Source of the DNA: an uncultured Clostridia bacterium
Lineage (GTDB): Bacteria > Bacillota > Clostridia > Christensenellales > UBA1242
Assembly: GCA_934757845.1 (NCBI GenBank)
Contig: CAKVLQ010000001.1
Coordinates: 181,882 to 245,881 of the forward strand
Reading direction: 5' to 3'
Length of the DNA: 64,000 nucleotides
The position numbers and the translations under genes are program-made. The notes beneath the pieces are model-generated. The model saw nothing but the letters and a program-made list of their open reading frames with translations, had not been told where the DNA came from and ran no database searches. Positions 1 to 7,477 of this stretch are shown piece by piece. How positions within the stretch are numbered: position 1 is the stretch's first letter; each line of letters begins with the position of its first letter.

Positions 1-195
1 ACCGAAAAAGCCGTAGACTTTTTGATTGAAAATGGAACAAATATTCAATATGGTGCAAGACCATTAAGACGACTTATTGAACAAAAAATTGAAGACCAAA
101 TTGCCGAAGATATGCTTTCTGGAAAACTTGACGGCAAAACTCAAATTGTGGTTGATAGTGAAGACGGTCATTTAACATTTGATTATAAAAATTAA
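1..195 (+). CDS. Clp-family AAA+ ATPase, C-terminal end only (ClpC/ClpB/ClpA type)
   Basis: This is the last 64 codons of a gene that begins before the window. The reading frame is open from base 1 and ends in TAA at 193-195. The motif YGARPLRRLIEQKIEDQIAE is the sensor-2/D2-small-domain signature of Hsp100/Clp unfoldases, which remodel or feed substrates to ClpP using ATP. ClpC and ClpB cannot be told apart from this piece alone; the short tail after the motif is compatible with either. A terminator hairpin follows directly, so this is the 3' end of its transcript, convergent with the small gene on the other strand. Confidence 0.85.
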   Translation, partial: TEKAVDFLIENGTNIQYGARPLRRLIEQKIEDQIAEDMLSGKLDGKTQIVVDSEDGHLTFDYKN

Positions 196-213
196 TTAAT
201 TTGCAAAAAAACA

Positions 214-255
214 TAAAAAACAGCAGTTTAAACAAATAAGACTACTGTTTTTTAT
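214..255 (+). terminator. Bidirectional terminator between clp and a convergent small gene
   Basis: An A-run, a stem AACAGcAGT/ACTaCTGTT with one mismatch, and a T-run follow the Clp stop codon. The symmetric A and T runs let it serve the convergent gene at 261-443 as well. Confidence 0.6.
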
Positions 256-260
256 ATGTA

Positions 261-443
261 TTAAACAAAATTATAAAAATTTCTTCCACTGCAACTATTG
301 CAAGTGTTGCAACCACTGCTTGTGTTTGATAATGTTAGTAACAGCAAAAGCAAGAAGTTGGTGTTTGTGTTAAGGTCAACATTTCCAGCACTTGTGATAA
401 TAGACAAAAGCAAAATAAGCAAAACATCTTGTGAACTAACCAT
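261..443 (-). CDS. Small hydrophobic protein with a cysteine-rich tail
   Basis: A 60-residue protein of unknown function. The start is well supported: a strong AAAGGAGG ribosome binding site (complement of 449-456) lies about 5 nt before the ATG. The sequence shows two short hydrophobic runs (about residues 7-18 and 30-38, the second Leu-rich) and a C-terminal CNTCNSCSG cluster with three cysteines. It resembles the many tiny hydrophobic proteins of spore-formers only in general character; no family was recognised. It is convergent with the Clp gene and shares its terminator. Alternatives are a membrane microprotein or a small spore or coat component; both are guesses. Confidence 0.6.
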   Translation of the reverse strand: MVSSQDVLLILLLSIITSAGNVDLNTNTNFLLLLLLTLSNTSSGCNTCNSCSGRNFYNFV

Positions 444-534
444 AAAAGCCTCCTTTCAACAAAATATTACTATATTTCTATTTATGTTACAAAACTTTCA
501 AATGTGCAAAAACTCACATATATAATTATTTTGA

Positions 535-540
535 TATAAT
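535..540 (+). promoter_or_regulatory. Extended -10 of the arsR promoter
   Basis: TATAAT preceded by TGA (extended -10), 17 nt before the start codon of the ArsR-type gene and followed by a TTAGGAGG ribosome binding site. Confidence 0.6.
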
Positions 541-557
541 AGTTTTAGGAGGAATTT

Positions 558-932
558 ATGGTAGAACTAAACAAAATTTATAATGATGAAGAATTCCACA
601 AAAGAATAAAAGCAGATGCAAAAACTGTGAGTGATGTTAAATATTATTTGCCACAAGAAAAAGTTTTAAGAAATTTGGCAGAGTTTTTTAGTATGTTCAG
701 CGATGAAACACGAATTAAAATAATTTCGGCTTTGTCGGTTAGCGAACTTTGCGTTAACGATATAGCAAACATATTAAAACTTAATCAAACCACTGTTAGT
801 CATCAACTTAAACTTTTAAAAAGCGTTGGGGCAGTAAAATTTAGGCGAGACGGAAAAATTATTTATTATTCCATTGCCGACAAACAAATTCATGATTGCT
901 TACTTACCGGCGTTAACTATTTGATGGTTTAA
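558..932 (+). CDS. ArsR/SmtB-family winged-helix transcriptional regulator
   Basis: A 124-residue DNA-binding regulator, the usual ArsR length. The winged HTH spans about residues 40-105, with the recognition helix around NQTTVSHQLKLLKSVGAV followed by the wing FRRDGKIIYYSI. The helix-3 segment ELCVND resembles the ELCVxDL metal/metalloid site of ArsR and CadC but keeps only one cysteine. The C-terminal helix has Asp and His (DKQIHDCL) without the full DxH(10)H set of SmtB, so the inducer cannot be assigned. It has an AGGAGG site before the ATG and its own promoter and terminator, so it is monocistronic. Usual targets (metal pumps, ars genes) are not adjacent. Confidence 0.88.
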   Translation: MVELNKIYNDEEFHKRIKADAKTVSDVKYYLPQEKVLRNLAEFFSMFSDETRIKIISALSVSELCVNDIANILKLNQTTVSHQLKLLKSVGAVKFRRDGKIIYYSIADKQIHDCLLTGVNYLMV

Positions 933-964
933 AAAAAGCATAACAATTTAGTTATGCTTTTTTT
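933..964 (+). terminator. Intrinsic terminator after arsR
   Basis: Perfect stem AAGCATAAC/GTTATGCTT with loop AATTTA and a T-run, immediately after the stop codon. Confidence 0.85.
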
Positions 965-1026
965 GTGAATAAAATTTAACAATATTGTAAAAAATTTCTA
1001 TATTGTTAAAACGATAATATTATATT

Positions 1027-1059
1027 AGGTCTTAAGACCTATGTCAAGTCTTTTGACCT
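1027..1059 (+). promoter_or_regulatory. Two tandem palindromic operator-like sites upstream of a mini-XRE gene
   Basis: Site 1 (1027-1040) is the perfect palindrome AGGTCTTAAGACCT. Site 2 (1046-1059) is AAGTCTTTTGACCT and keeps the AGTC-N4-GACCT plan. Their centres are 19 bp apart. An extended -10 (TGT-TATAAA, 1064-1072) follows, so the sites cover the -35 region of the gene starting at 1081. Autorepression by that XRE protein is an inference. Confidence 0.5.
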
Positions 1060-1080
1060 GATTTGTTATAAATTATTTAT

Positions 1081-1281
1081 ATGGAATATCAACAAGTAAT
1101 AAAAGAAATATTAATTCAAAATAATTTAAGTCAAGAAAAATTTGCAAAGATAATTGGCGTTAACCAAACCACAATAAGCAAATGGCTTATGGGAAAGAAA
1201 AAGCCGTCTTATGATAGCATTTTGTTAATTTACCAAAAGTTTGGCATCACTCCAAACGAATTATTTGGAATTTATAATTAA
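1081..1281 (+). CDS. Small XRE-family HTH protein (single HTH domain)
   Basis: A 66-residue protein that is little more than an XRE/Cro helix-turn-helix: LSQEKFAKIIGVNQTTISKW then GKKKPSYDSILLIYQKFGITPNELF. It is typical of Cro-like repressors or the antitoxin of small modules, but no toxin partner is seen. No Shine-Dalgarno sequence precedes the ATG. A TGTTATAAA extended -10 ends 8 nt upstream, so the mRNA is probably leaderless or nearly so. Tandem palindromes lie just upstream and are likely its operators. It is convergent with the XRE gene at 1306-1527. Confidence 0.8.
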   Translation: MEYQQVIKEILIQNNLSQEKFAKIIGVNQTTISKWLMGKKKPSYDSILLIYQKFGITPNELFGIYN

Positions 1282-1305
1282 AGAGCAATAAAGCGTTTAA
1301 TTAAT

Positions 1306-1527
1306 TTAGTCTTCAAACAAATCGTTTAAAGTAATTTCATAAATGCAAACAAGTTTCAATAAATTTTCAATCGTAGGAAAACTTTTTCCGCTTTCATAGG
1401 CTTGATAACTTTGTGTTTTTACACCTATTAGTTCGGCAACCTGTTTTTGTGTTAAATTTCTTGAATTTCTTTCAAGTTTTAAGTTTTTTATAAAATTTTT
1501 TTCATAATTTTTAATTTTCTTTTCCAT
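1306..1527 (-). CDS. Small XRE-family HTH protein (Cro/C1 type)
   Basis: A 73-residue regulator with a basic N-terminus and one XRE HTH (about residues 17-70: LTQKQVAELIGVKTQSYQAYESGKSFPTIENLLKL). It is divergent from the CxxC mini-HTH gene at 1610, and the shared spacer holds two copies of a 14-bp semi-palindrome. Its own -10 box (TATAAT, minus strand 1541-1536) ends 8 nt before the ATG and no ribosome binding site is visible, which suggests near-leaderless translation. One of the palindromes overlaps this -10, fitting a repressor that controls itself and its divergent neighbour. A partner toxin is not apparent. Confidence 0.8.
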   Translation of the reverse strand: MEKKIKNYEKNFIKNLKLERNSRNLTQKQVAELIGVKTQSYQAYESGKSFPTIENLLKLVCIYEITLNDLFED

Positions 1528-1535
1528 ATATTTGC

Positions 1536-1584
1536 ATTATACAATTTTAAACTGTATAATTGTTAAAAATCAGTTTATAACTGT
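1536..1584. promoter_or_regulatory. Divergent promoter/operator region with two inverted CAGTTTAWAAYTGT sites
   Basis: The minus strand of 1541-1554 reads CAGTTTAAAATTGT and the plus strand of 1571-1584 reads CAGTTTATAACTGT, 12 of 14 identical and in opposite orientation. The first is embedded in a larger near-palindrome (1536-1560) whose outer arms, ATTATACA and TGTATAAT, carry the -10 of the minus-strand gene. This is the layout of a two-operator divergent switch. Confidence 0.55.
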
Positions 1585-1609
1585 TTTTTAATTTGTAAAG
1601 GAGAGAAAT

Positions 1610-1813
1610 ATGGAAAATCTAATTAAAGCCAAAGTAATTGACAAATTTATGAAAGAAAATAAAATGTCAAAATCAAAATTTTGCAAACTTTGCAAAATAA
1701 GTTTATCAAGTTTTAACAAATTAATGTCAGGTTCATTAAATTTTGGAATTATTATTTTGTTTAAAATTGCAAAGATGTTAAAAATTGAAGTTTATGAATT
1801 GTTTGAAGAATAA
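1610..1813 (+). CDS. Mini-HTH protein with an internal CxxC motif (paralogue 1 of 3)
   Basis: A 67-residue protein with a weak XRE-like HTH: IDKFMKENKMSKSKFCKLCK, then a second helix and a terminal KIAKMLKIEVYELFE, the usual XRE ending. Unlike ordinary XRE domains it has FCKLC (CxxC) where the first helix of the HTH pair ends. The same FCxxC, spacing and IDxF/IDxY start occur in the proteins at 12125-12331 and 52904-53104, so these are paralogues. A GGAGAG ribosome binding site precedes the ATG. Divergence from an XRE gene with shared operators suggests a two-regulator switch. The cysteines might bind metal or sense redox; that is inference. Confidence 0.7.
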   Translation: MENLIKAKVIDKFMKENKMSKSKFCKLCKISLSSFNKLMSGSLNFGIIILFKIAKMLKIEVYELFEE

Positions 1814-1849
1814 TATTCTAAAATTTATTTTTTTATTTTTAAAATGTGA

Positions 1850-1855
1850 TATAAT
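1850..1855 (+). promoter_or_regulatory. Leaderless promoter of uvrC (extended -10)
   Basis: TGTGATATAAT ends 6 nt before the ATG, so the expected +1 is the A of the start codon. No ribosome binding site lies between. The same TGTGATATAATAAAA string precedes holB and nfeD. Confidence 0.6.
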
Positions 1856-1861
1856 AAAACT

Positions 1862-3676
1862 ATGAACAATTTAAAGGAAAAATTGAATACGCTTCCATCG
1901 TCAAGTGGTGTTTATTTGATGAAAGACAAAAATAATAATGTTATTTATGTTGGGAAAGCCAAAAATTTGAAACGCCGTGTTAATCAATATTTTGACACTC
2001 GTGAAAAGAATTTAAAAACCGAACTTTTGGTTGATAATATTTTTAATTTTGATTATATTTTAACAAACAGTGAATTTGACGCACTGATGCTTGAAAACAA
2101 TTTGATAAAAAAATATCAACCGCATTATAACATACTGTTAAAAGATGGCAAAAATTTTGCTTATATCAAAATTGATATGTCGCAAAAATTTCCAAAACTT
2201 GAAATAACTCGAAAAGTTGATTTCAAAAAAAATGTTAAATATTTTGGACCATATTTTAATGGAATTTCCGCTCACAGCGTGCTTGACATAATAAAACTTG
2301 CTTATCCTCTTCGAAGTTGCAATTTGGGCTTTAAAAAACTTGAAAAACGGGAGTGCTTAAAATATAGTTTAGGGGAATGTCCTGCTCCTTGCACGGGAAG
2401 AATTAGTGAAGAAGATTATAAAAAAATAATTTTTGATGTTATTAACTTTTTGAGTGGGGATACAAAAAAAATTGAGCAAGTTTTAATTTCAAAAATGAAC
2501 AAATGTGCAGAACTTGAAAATTTTGAAAGTGCAATAATTTATAAGTCTAGGCTTGAAATGTTAAAAAATTTAACAAACAAATTTACAACGCAAATTCCAA
2601 AAAAAGTCAACATTGATGTTGTGGGTTATTATTGCTTAAACAACAATGTTGGTGTTAGCATAATGATTATTCAATCTGGAAAAATGATTGGGGCAGAAAA
2701 TTTTGTTTTGATAAATAAATTTTTTGATAGCGAAAATTTAACAAACTTTATAGTTCAATATTATCAAAACAACAAATTAATCCCGTCAGAAATTGTTGTT
2801 GGTGCAGATTTTGAAAACGAAAACGAACTTATAGAATTTTTTGAAAAGACTTTTAACAAAAAAGTGAAAATTGAAAAAGCACAAAAGGGTATTAAAAAAA
2901 CCTTGCTTAATAAAGCAAATGAAAACGCAAAAGAATATTTGGAAAAAAGTTTGTCGCAAGAACTTTTAAAGCAAGAGCGAACAATCAACGCTTGCAAAAA
3001 TTTGCAAACAAAATTGGGGCTATTTCGCATTCCAATAAGAATTGAAGGCTATGACATTTCAAACATATCAGGAACAAACAAAGTTGCAAGCATGGTTGTG
3101 TTTGAAAATGGCGAACCTAAAAAGAGCGATTATCGAAAATTTAAAATAACTTGCTTTGAAGGTCCAAACGATTTTGCCAGCATGGAAAATGTTATCAAAA
3201 GGCGTATGGAAGAATTTTCAAAAAGCAAAGATGAAAGTTTTTCGTCAAGGCCCGATTTAATTTTGATTGACGGGGGAAAGGGGCAACTTTCAAGTGCCAG
3301 CAAAATTTTGCGAATGTTTAATAATGATATTGAACTTATTTCTCTTGCCAAAAAAAATGAAGAAATTTATAAAGAAAATAATTCTGAACCAATAATTCTT
3401 AAAAAAAGTGATTATAGCCTTCAACTTTTGCAACGAATAAGAGATGAAAGCCATAGATTTGCCATAACATTTCATCGAAGTTTGCGAAACAAAAGTGAAC
3501 TTCAAAGCAAACTTTTGAATATTGAAGGCATTGGAAAAATAAAAGCAAAAGCAATTTTTTTAAAATTTAAAACGATTGAAAACATTAAAAAAGCGGGATT
3601 AAGCGATTTAACAAAAATTAATGGAATTAATGAAAATATTGCAAAAAATATAATAAAATATTTTGAAGAAAATTAA
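1862..3676 (+). CDS. uvrC: Excinuclease ABC subunit C
   Basis: UvrC makes the dual incisions on either side of a DNA lesion in the UvrABC nucleotide excision repair complex. The 604 residues match the family length. The order is an N-terminal GIY-YIG nuclease (GVYLMK...VIYVGKAKNLKRRV, residues 17-38), a UvrB-interacting UVR segment around residue 210, the RNase-H-like C-terminal nuclease (IEGYDISNISG near 398, LILIDGGKGQL near 465) and a terminal helix-hairpin-helix pair (IEGIGKIKAKAIF, INGINENIAKNI). The ATG is chosen because the -10 box ends 6 nt upstream. The uvrC-murB-whiA-dnaE order fits Clostridia. Confidence 0.97.
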   Translation: MNNLKEKLNTLPSSSGVYLMKDKNNNVIYVGKAKNLKRRVNQYFDTREKNLKTELLVDNIFNFDYILTNSEFDALMLENNLIKKYQPHYNILLKDGKNFAYIKIDMSQKFPKLEITRKVDFKKNVKYFGPYFNGISAHSVLDIIKLAYPLRSCNLGFKKLEKRECLKYSLGECPAPCTGRISEEDYKKIIFDVINFLSGDTKKIEQVLISKMNKCAELENFESAIIYKSRLEMLKNLTNKFTTQIPKKVNIDVVGYYCLNNNVGVSIMIIQSGKMIGAENFVLINKFFDSENLTNFIVQYYQNNKLIPSEIVVGADFENENELIEFFEKTFNKKVKIEKAQKGIKKTLLNKANENAKEYLEKSLSQELLKQERTINACKNLQTKLGLFRIPIRIEGYDISNISGTNKVASMVVFENGEPKKSDYRKFKITCFEGPNDFASMENVIKRRMEEFSKSKDESFSSRPDLILIDGGKGQLSSASKILRMFNNDIELISLAKKNEEIYKENNSEPIILKKSDYSLQLLQRIRDESHRFAITFHRSLRNKSELQSKLLNIEGIGKIKAKAIFLKFKTIENIKKAGLSDLTKINGINENIAKNIIKYFEEN

Positions 3677-3802
3677 AAATTTTAAAAATAAGTTTTAAAT
3701 TACAAAAAATAATAAAATAACTATAAAAAAATGTATTTGTAAGGCTAATAAAAAAACATTTTAATTTTTCATAAAAAGTCATGTTAAAGAATAAAATTTA
3801 AT

Positions 3803-4894
3803 ATGACTTTTTTTCGTAAATTTTTGCCCAAAATTTTAGTTTCAATATTGGTGATTGCTTTTTTGATAATCTCGCCATTTTCACTTTTTGGGAAAATAGA
3901 TAGTTTAAATTATAATATCAACAAAGAATATAAATTTGATTTCTCGGGTGTGTTGACGCTTTGGAATGTTGACACTTTTGAGGGAGGAACAAAAAGCCGA
4001 GCAGGATTTTTGGAAAATCGGGCATTAGAATTTGAAAAGCAAAACAAAGGGGTTTATATTAACATTCAAAACCTGTCCCCACAAGAACTTGAACTTAATT
4101 TGAATAGTGGCAAAAAACCAAATATGATAACTTTTGGAATTGGAGTTGGAGAAAAGATTTTTGATTATTTAATAAATTTTTCTTCAAGTTTTGGGGTTAG
4201 AGATGACTTAATTCAATCGGCAAAGCAAAATAATGAATTAAAAGCAATACCTATTATGCTGGGTGGTTATACGCTTATTTCAAACAAAGAATTGATTTCG
4301 GGTGAAAATATTTTGGAAAGTTTAAAATCATCAAAAAATCCCAACCTAGTGTTTTCGTCAAAAGATTATAATAATCCACTTCTAGCGTTGTTTGTGAATG
4401 ACTTGATGCTTGAAAAGCAAGAAGTTTTAAACCTTGATAGTTTTGATGCTTATGATAAGTTTATAAATCAAAAATTTTGTGCCTTGCTTGGAACTCAACG
4501 AGATTTTTATAGGTGCAAAAATCGTGAAAATAACAACAAAATGCAATGTGAATATAATCTTTTGGGTGGGTTTTCCGACCTTATTGTTTATGCTTCTATC
4601 TTTTCGTCTTTTGAAAAAGCCGAAAGTGTTTGCAAAAATTTTGTTGAATATTTAACTTGTGAATACTCACAACAAAAACTTGAACAAATTGGAATGTTCT
4701 CGGTGTTAAATAACATAAAAAGCACAGATGAAGATTATAAACTGTTTGGTGAAACTTTGCAAAAAAAACTTAAAACTGTGAATGTTTTTTATTCAAATCA
4801 AACATTAAACGAAATAAAAACATTAGTTACTGATTATGTTGTTAATAACAAACTTGAAAATAAAAAAGAAATTTTAAAATATATTAATGGGTGA
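3803..4894 (+). CDS. Membrane-anchored extracellular solute-binding-like protein
   Basis: A 363-residue protein with an N-terminal hydrophobic segment (about residues 8-28) and a body resembling family-1 ABC solute-binding proteins: GVLTLWNVDTFEGGTKSRAG near 48-67, then ENRALEFEKQNKGVYINIQN, KPNMITFGIGVG and LISNKELI. No lipobox cysteine is visible, so it is probably held by an uncleaved anchor or secreted. No transporter permeases are adjacent, which argues against a simple uptake role. It sits between uvrC and murB and overlaps the possible upstream murB start. TAAAAT ends 5 nt before the ATG, so a leaderless transcript is likely. Ligand unknown. Confidence 0.7.
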   Translation: MTFFRKFLPKILVSILVIAFLIISPFSLFGKIDSLNYNINKEYKFDFSGVLTLWNVDTFEGGTKSRAGFLENRALEFEKQNKGVYINIQNLSPQELELNLNSGKKPNMITFGIGVGEKIFDYLINFSSSFGVRDDLIQSAKQNNELKAIPIMLGGYTLISNKELISGENILESLKSSKNPNLVFSSKDYNNPLLALFVNDLMLEKQEVLNLDSFDAYDKFINQKFCALLGTQRDFYRCKNRENNNKMQCEYNLLGGFSDLIVYASIFSSFEKAESVCKNFVEYLTCEYSQQKLEQIGMFSVLNNIKSTDEDYKLFGETLQKKLKTVNVFYSNQTLNEIKTLVTDYVVNNKLENKKEILKYING

Positions 4895-4898
4895 AAAT

Positions 4899-5792
4899 AT
4901 GGAAATTAAACATTTAATAAAACTTTATAAAATTTTGAAAAAAGAAAACATAAAAATTGGCGAATCTTTGCAAAATTATTCAAGTTTTAAAATTGGCGGA
5001 ACTTGCAAAATTATGCTTTTTCCTAAAAACATAAAACAAGCAAAAAAAACACTTAAAGTTTTAACAAAAAATAAAATAAAGTTTGTGATACTTGGAAATG
5101 CCACAAATGTTTTAATATCGGGCGACATTGATGTTGTTTTTTGCACAAAAAATCTTAATAAGATTAAAATAAAACATGAAAATGTTTATGCTGAAAGCGG
5201 GGTTTCTCTTTTTAAACTTAATGAAAAATTAAAAGACAATTCGCTGGGTGGATTAGAGCGAAGTTTTGGTATTCCCGGAAGTGTTGGCGGTGGAATTGTT
5301 CAAAATTGTGGAGCGTATGGGTTTAGTTTAAGTGATAATCTTAAAAAGGTTGTTGTGTTTGACGGCAAAAGAGTAAGAAAAATTAAAAAAGAGAATCTGT
5401 TTTTTGCCTATCGAACAAGTGAATTTAAGAAAAACAAAAATTTGGTTGTTTTGGCTGGAATTTTTAAACTTTTTAAAACACCAAAAATTGAAATTGAAAC
5501 AAAACTTAATGAAATTATAACAACAAGAAAAGAAAAACAGCCTTATGATTATCCCAGTGCGGGAAGCGTTTTTAAACGAGTTGATGGTGTTATTATAAGC
5601 AAACTTATTGACGAACTTGGTTTTAAGGGCTTTAAAGTTGGCGGGGCAATGGTTAGTGAAAAACACGCAGGTTTTATTATAAACTATGACCACGCAACCT
5701 ATGACGATGTTATTATGCTAATAAATTATATAAAAAATAAAATAAAATTAGAAAAAAATATTGATTTGGAACTTGAAATTGAGTTATTATAA
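4899..5792 (+). CDS. murB: UDP-N-acetylmuramate dehydrogenase
   Basis: MurB reduces UDP-GlcNAc-enolpyruvate to UDP-MurNAc with NADPH and FAD, the second step of peptidoglycan precursor synthesis. Visible family features are SFKIGG near the N-terminus, the FAD-binding LGNATNVLISG, the GLERSFGIPGSVGGGIVQNCGAYG loop, YRTSEFK and the catalytic AGSVFKR segment (type II MurB, no Tyr loop), ending with AGFIINYDHATYDDV. Length is about 297 residues, as in Gram-positive MurB. An in-frame ATG at 4887 also exists; 4899 is preferred because GGGTG precedes it. It is probably co-transcribed with the genes on either side. Confidence 0.95.
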   Translation: MEIKHLIKLYKILKKENIKIGESLQNYSSFKIGGTCKIMLFPKNIKQAKKTLKVLTKNKIKFVILGNATNVLISGDIDVVFCTKNLNKIKIKHENVYAESGVSLFKLNEKLKDNSLGGLERSFGIPGSVGGGIVQNCGAYGFSLSDNLKKVVVFDGKRVRKIKKENLFFAYRTSEFKKNKNLVVLAGIFKLFKTPKIEIETKLNEIITTRKEKQPYDYPSAGSVFKRVDGVIISKLIDELGFKGFKVGGAMVSEKHAGFIINYDHATYDDVIMLINYIKNKIKLEKNIDLELEIELL

Positions 5793-5796
5793 TAAT

Positions 5797-6501
5797 ATGA
5801 AATTATTATTTGACCTTCATACTCACACAATTTTTAGCCACGGAACGGGGACTATTGAAGATAATGTTATTGTTGCAAAGCAAAAAGGTTTGTCGTGCGT
5901 TGCAATAACTGACCATGGCTTTGAGCATTTATGTTATGCTGTTAAACGAAAAAACCTTGCTTTTATGAAAAGTGAATGTGAAAGACTTTCAAAAAAATAT
6001 AATATTGATGTTTTGCTTGGTGTTGAAGCAAATTTGCTTAACCATAAAGGTGATATTGATGTTAAAAAACAAGATTTGCAATATCTTGATTTTATAATTA
6101 TGGGTTATCACAAATTAATAAAGCCAAAATTTGGGCAAACATGGTTTAGCATAATTTCAAAACTAAACAAAAGCAAAAAGCAAATAGAAAAAAACACCGA
6201 TGCCTATATTAATGCCATAAAAAAATATGACATAAAATTTTTAACACATCTTAATTATGGGATAAAAGTTAATGTTCCTCGTCTTGCCGATTTTTGCAAA
6301 GAAAGGGGAGTTTTGATTGAACTTAATGGAAAGCGAATTAATTTCGACAAAGCCGAAACTGAATATCTTAAAAAAATTGATGCTAAATTAATTTTAAGTT
6401 CTGATGCACACAGCCCAGAAAAAGTTGGCGAAACCAATTTGGGGCTAAACTATATTATAAAAAACAATATTGACATAAAAAATGTTGTTAATTGCGAGTA
6501 A
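5797..6501 (+). CDS. PHP-domain metal-dependent phosphatase
   Basis: A 234-residue PHP-family phosphoesterase. Metal-binding motifs are visible in order: DLHTHTIFSHG at the start, ITDHGFEH, GVEANLLNHKGDIDV, a mid-region MGYHK, and the late SSDAHSPEKVG. Such proteins (YcdX/HisK-like) hydrolyse phosphomonoesters at a multi-metal site; the substrate here is unknown. It starts 5 nt after the murB stop and is followed 3 nt later by whiA. In many Firmicutes rapZ lies in this stretch, between murB and whiA, and is absent here. The ATG at 5797 is used because the PHP signature begins at once. Confidence 0.88.
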   Translation: MKLLFDLHTHTIFSHGTGTIEDNVIVAKQKGLSCVAITDHGFEHLCYAVKRKNLAFMKSECERLSKKYNIDVLLGVEANLLNHKGDIDVKKQDLQYLDFIIMGYHKLIKPKFGQTWFSIISKLNKSKKQIEKNTDAYINAIKKYDIKFLTHLNYGIKVNVPRLADFCKERGVLIELNGKRINFDKAETEYLKKIDAKLILSSDAHSPEKVGETNLGLNYIIKNNIDIKNVVNCE

Positions 6502-6504
6502 GAA

Positions 6505-7425
6505 ATGTCTTTTATAACACAAGCAAAAAGTGAAGTTATTTCAAATTTTAAAAAAAACATAAACAAAAATAGTTGTTTAAGTTTTTTGTATGGGCTGTTT
6601 AATGCTGTTGGGGAAATAAATATAAATTCTAAACAACTTGAATTTTTTGTTTTGGGTGAAGATTTGTATGGGATTGTTAATCTTTGTTTGATAAAACTGG
6701 GCTATGATGGGGCAGAATTTGAAATTGCCGAAAACAAAACCGAAAAATGCAAAGTTATGGTTTCAAAACAAACAAGTGAAAAATTGTTAAACGAATTTGT
6801 TTATCAAACTAATTTTGGGTTTAATCAAAATTTGGTTAAAACCGAAAATCAAAAAAAAGATTTTTTAAAAGCAATTTTTTTAACTTGCGCAACAGGAAAT
6901 ATTGCTTTTAATGGCGACTATTCTGGTTATTTGCTTGAACTTGTTGTGTCAAGTGAAAATTTGGCACTAGAAATTTCTAATCTACTTTGCGAGTTTGATA
7001 TTTTTGCAAAAATTATTGACCGAAAAAATTTGAAAGTTGTTTATCTTAACAAATTTGAGCAAATTTGCGACTTTTTGGCACTAACAAATGCACAAAATGC
7101 CGTTTTGGAACTTAACAACGAAAATGTTTTAAGAAATGTTAGAAACAACATTAACAGGCAAAATAATTGTTTTGAGGCCAATGTTTCAAAAACAATAAAC
7201 GCAAGTTTAAAGCAACTTGATGCAATCAATTTTATTGACAGCACTATTGGCATTGAAAGTTTAGAGCCATCACTTCAAGAAGTTTGTTTGCTTCGGCTTG
7301 CCAACAAAGAAGAAAGTTTAGATAATCTTGTTAAACTTTTGGGTGGGAAAATTTCCAAAAGTGGGCTAAATCATAGGTTTAGCAAGATTATAAAAATTTG
7401 TGAAGAACTTAAAGGTAAATTTTAG
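6505..7425 (+). CDS. whiA: DNA-binding protein WhiA
   Basis: WhiA is a LAGLIDADG-derived DNA-binding protein with a C-terminal HTH, involved in cell division and nucleoid organisation in Firmicutes and in sporulation in Streptomyces. The 306-residue length is typical. The N-terminal FITQAKSEVISNF opening, a homing-endonuclease-like central region and the C-terminal HTH (LQEVCLLRLANKEESLDNLV then KISKSGLNHRFSKI) match the family. It is tightly packed behind the PHP gene with no visible ribosome binding site, so it probably depends on operon transcription and coupling. Confidence 0.95.
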   Translation: MSFITQAKSEVISNFKKNINKNSCLSFLYGLFNAVGEININSKQLEFFVLGEDLYGIVNLCLIKLGYDGAEFEIAENKTEKCKVMVSKQTSEKLLNEFVYQTNFGFNQNLVKTENQKKDFLKAIFLTCATGNIAFNGDYSGYLLELVVSSENLALEISNLLCEFDIFAKIIDRKNLKVVYLNKFEQICDFLALTNAQNAVLELNNENVLRNVRNNINRQNNCFEANVSKTINASLKQLDAINFIDSTIGIESLEPSLQEVCLLRLANKEESLDNLVKLLGGKISKSGLNHRFSKIIKICEELKGKF

Positions 7426-7465
7426 AAATTTATCTTTTTTTATTTAAAAATTTTTTTTGATATGA

Positions 7466-7471
7466 TATAAT
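7466..7471 (+). promoter_or_regulatory. Leaderless promoter of dnaE (extended -10)
   Basis: ATGATATAAT ends exactly 6 nt before the ATG of dnaE. No ribosome binding site is present between the two. Confidence 0.6.
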
Positions 7472-7477
7472 TTTTGC

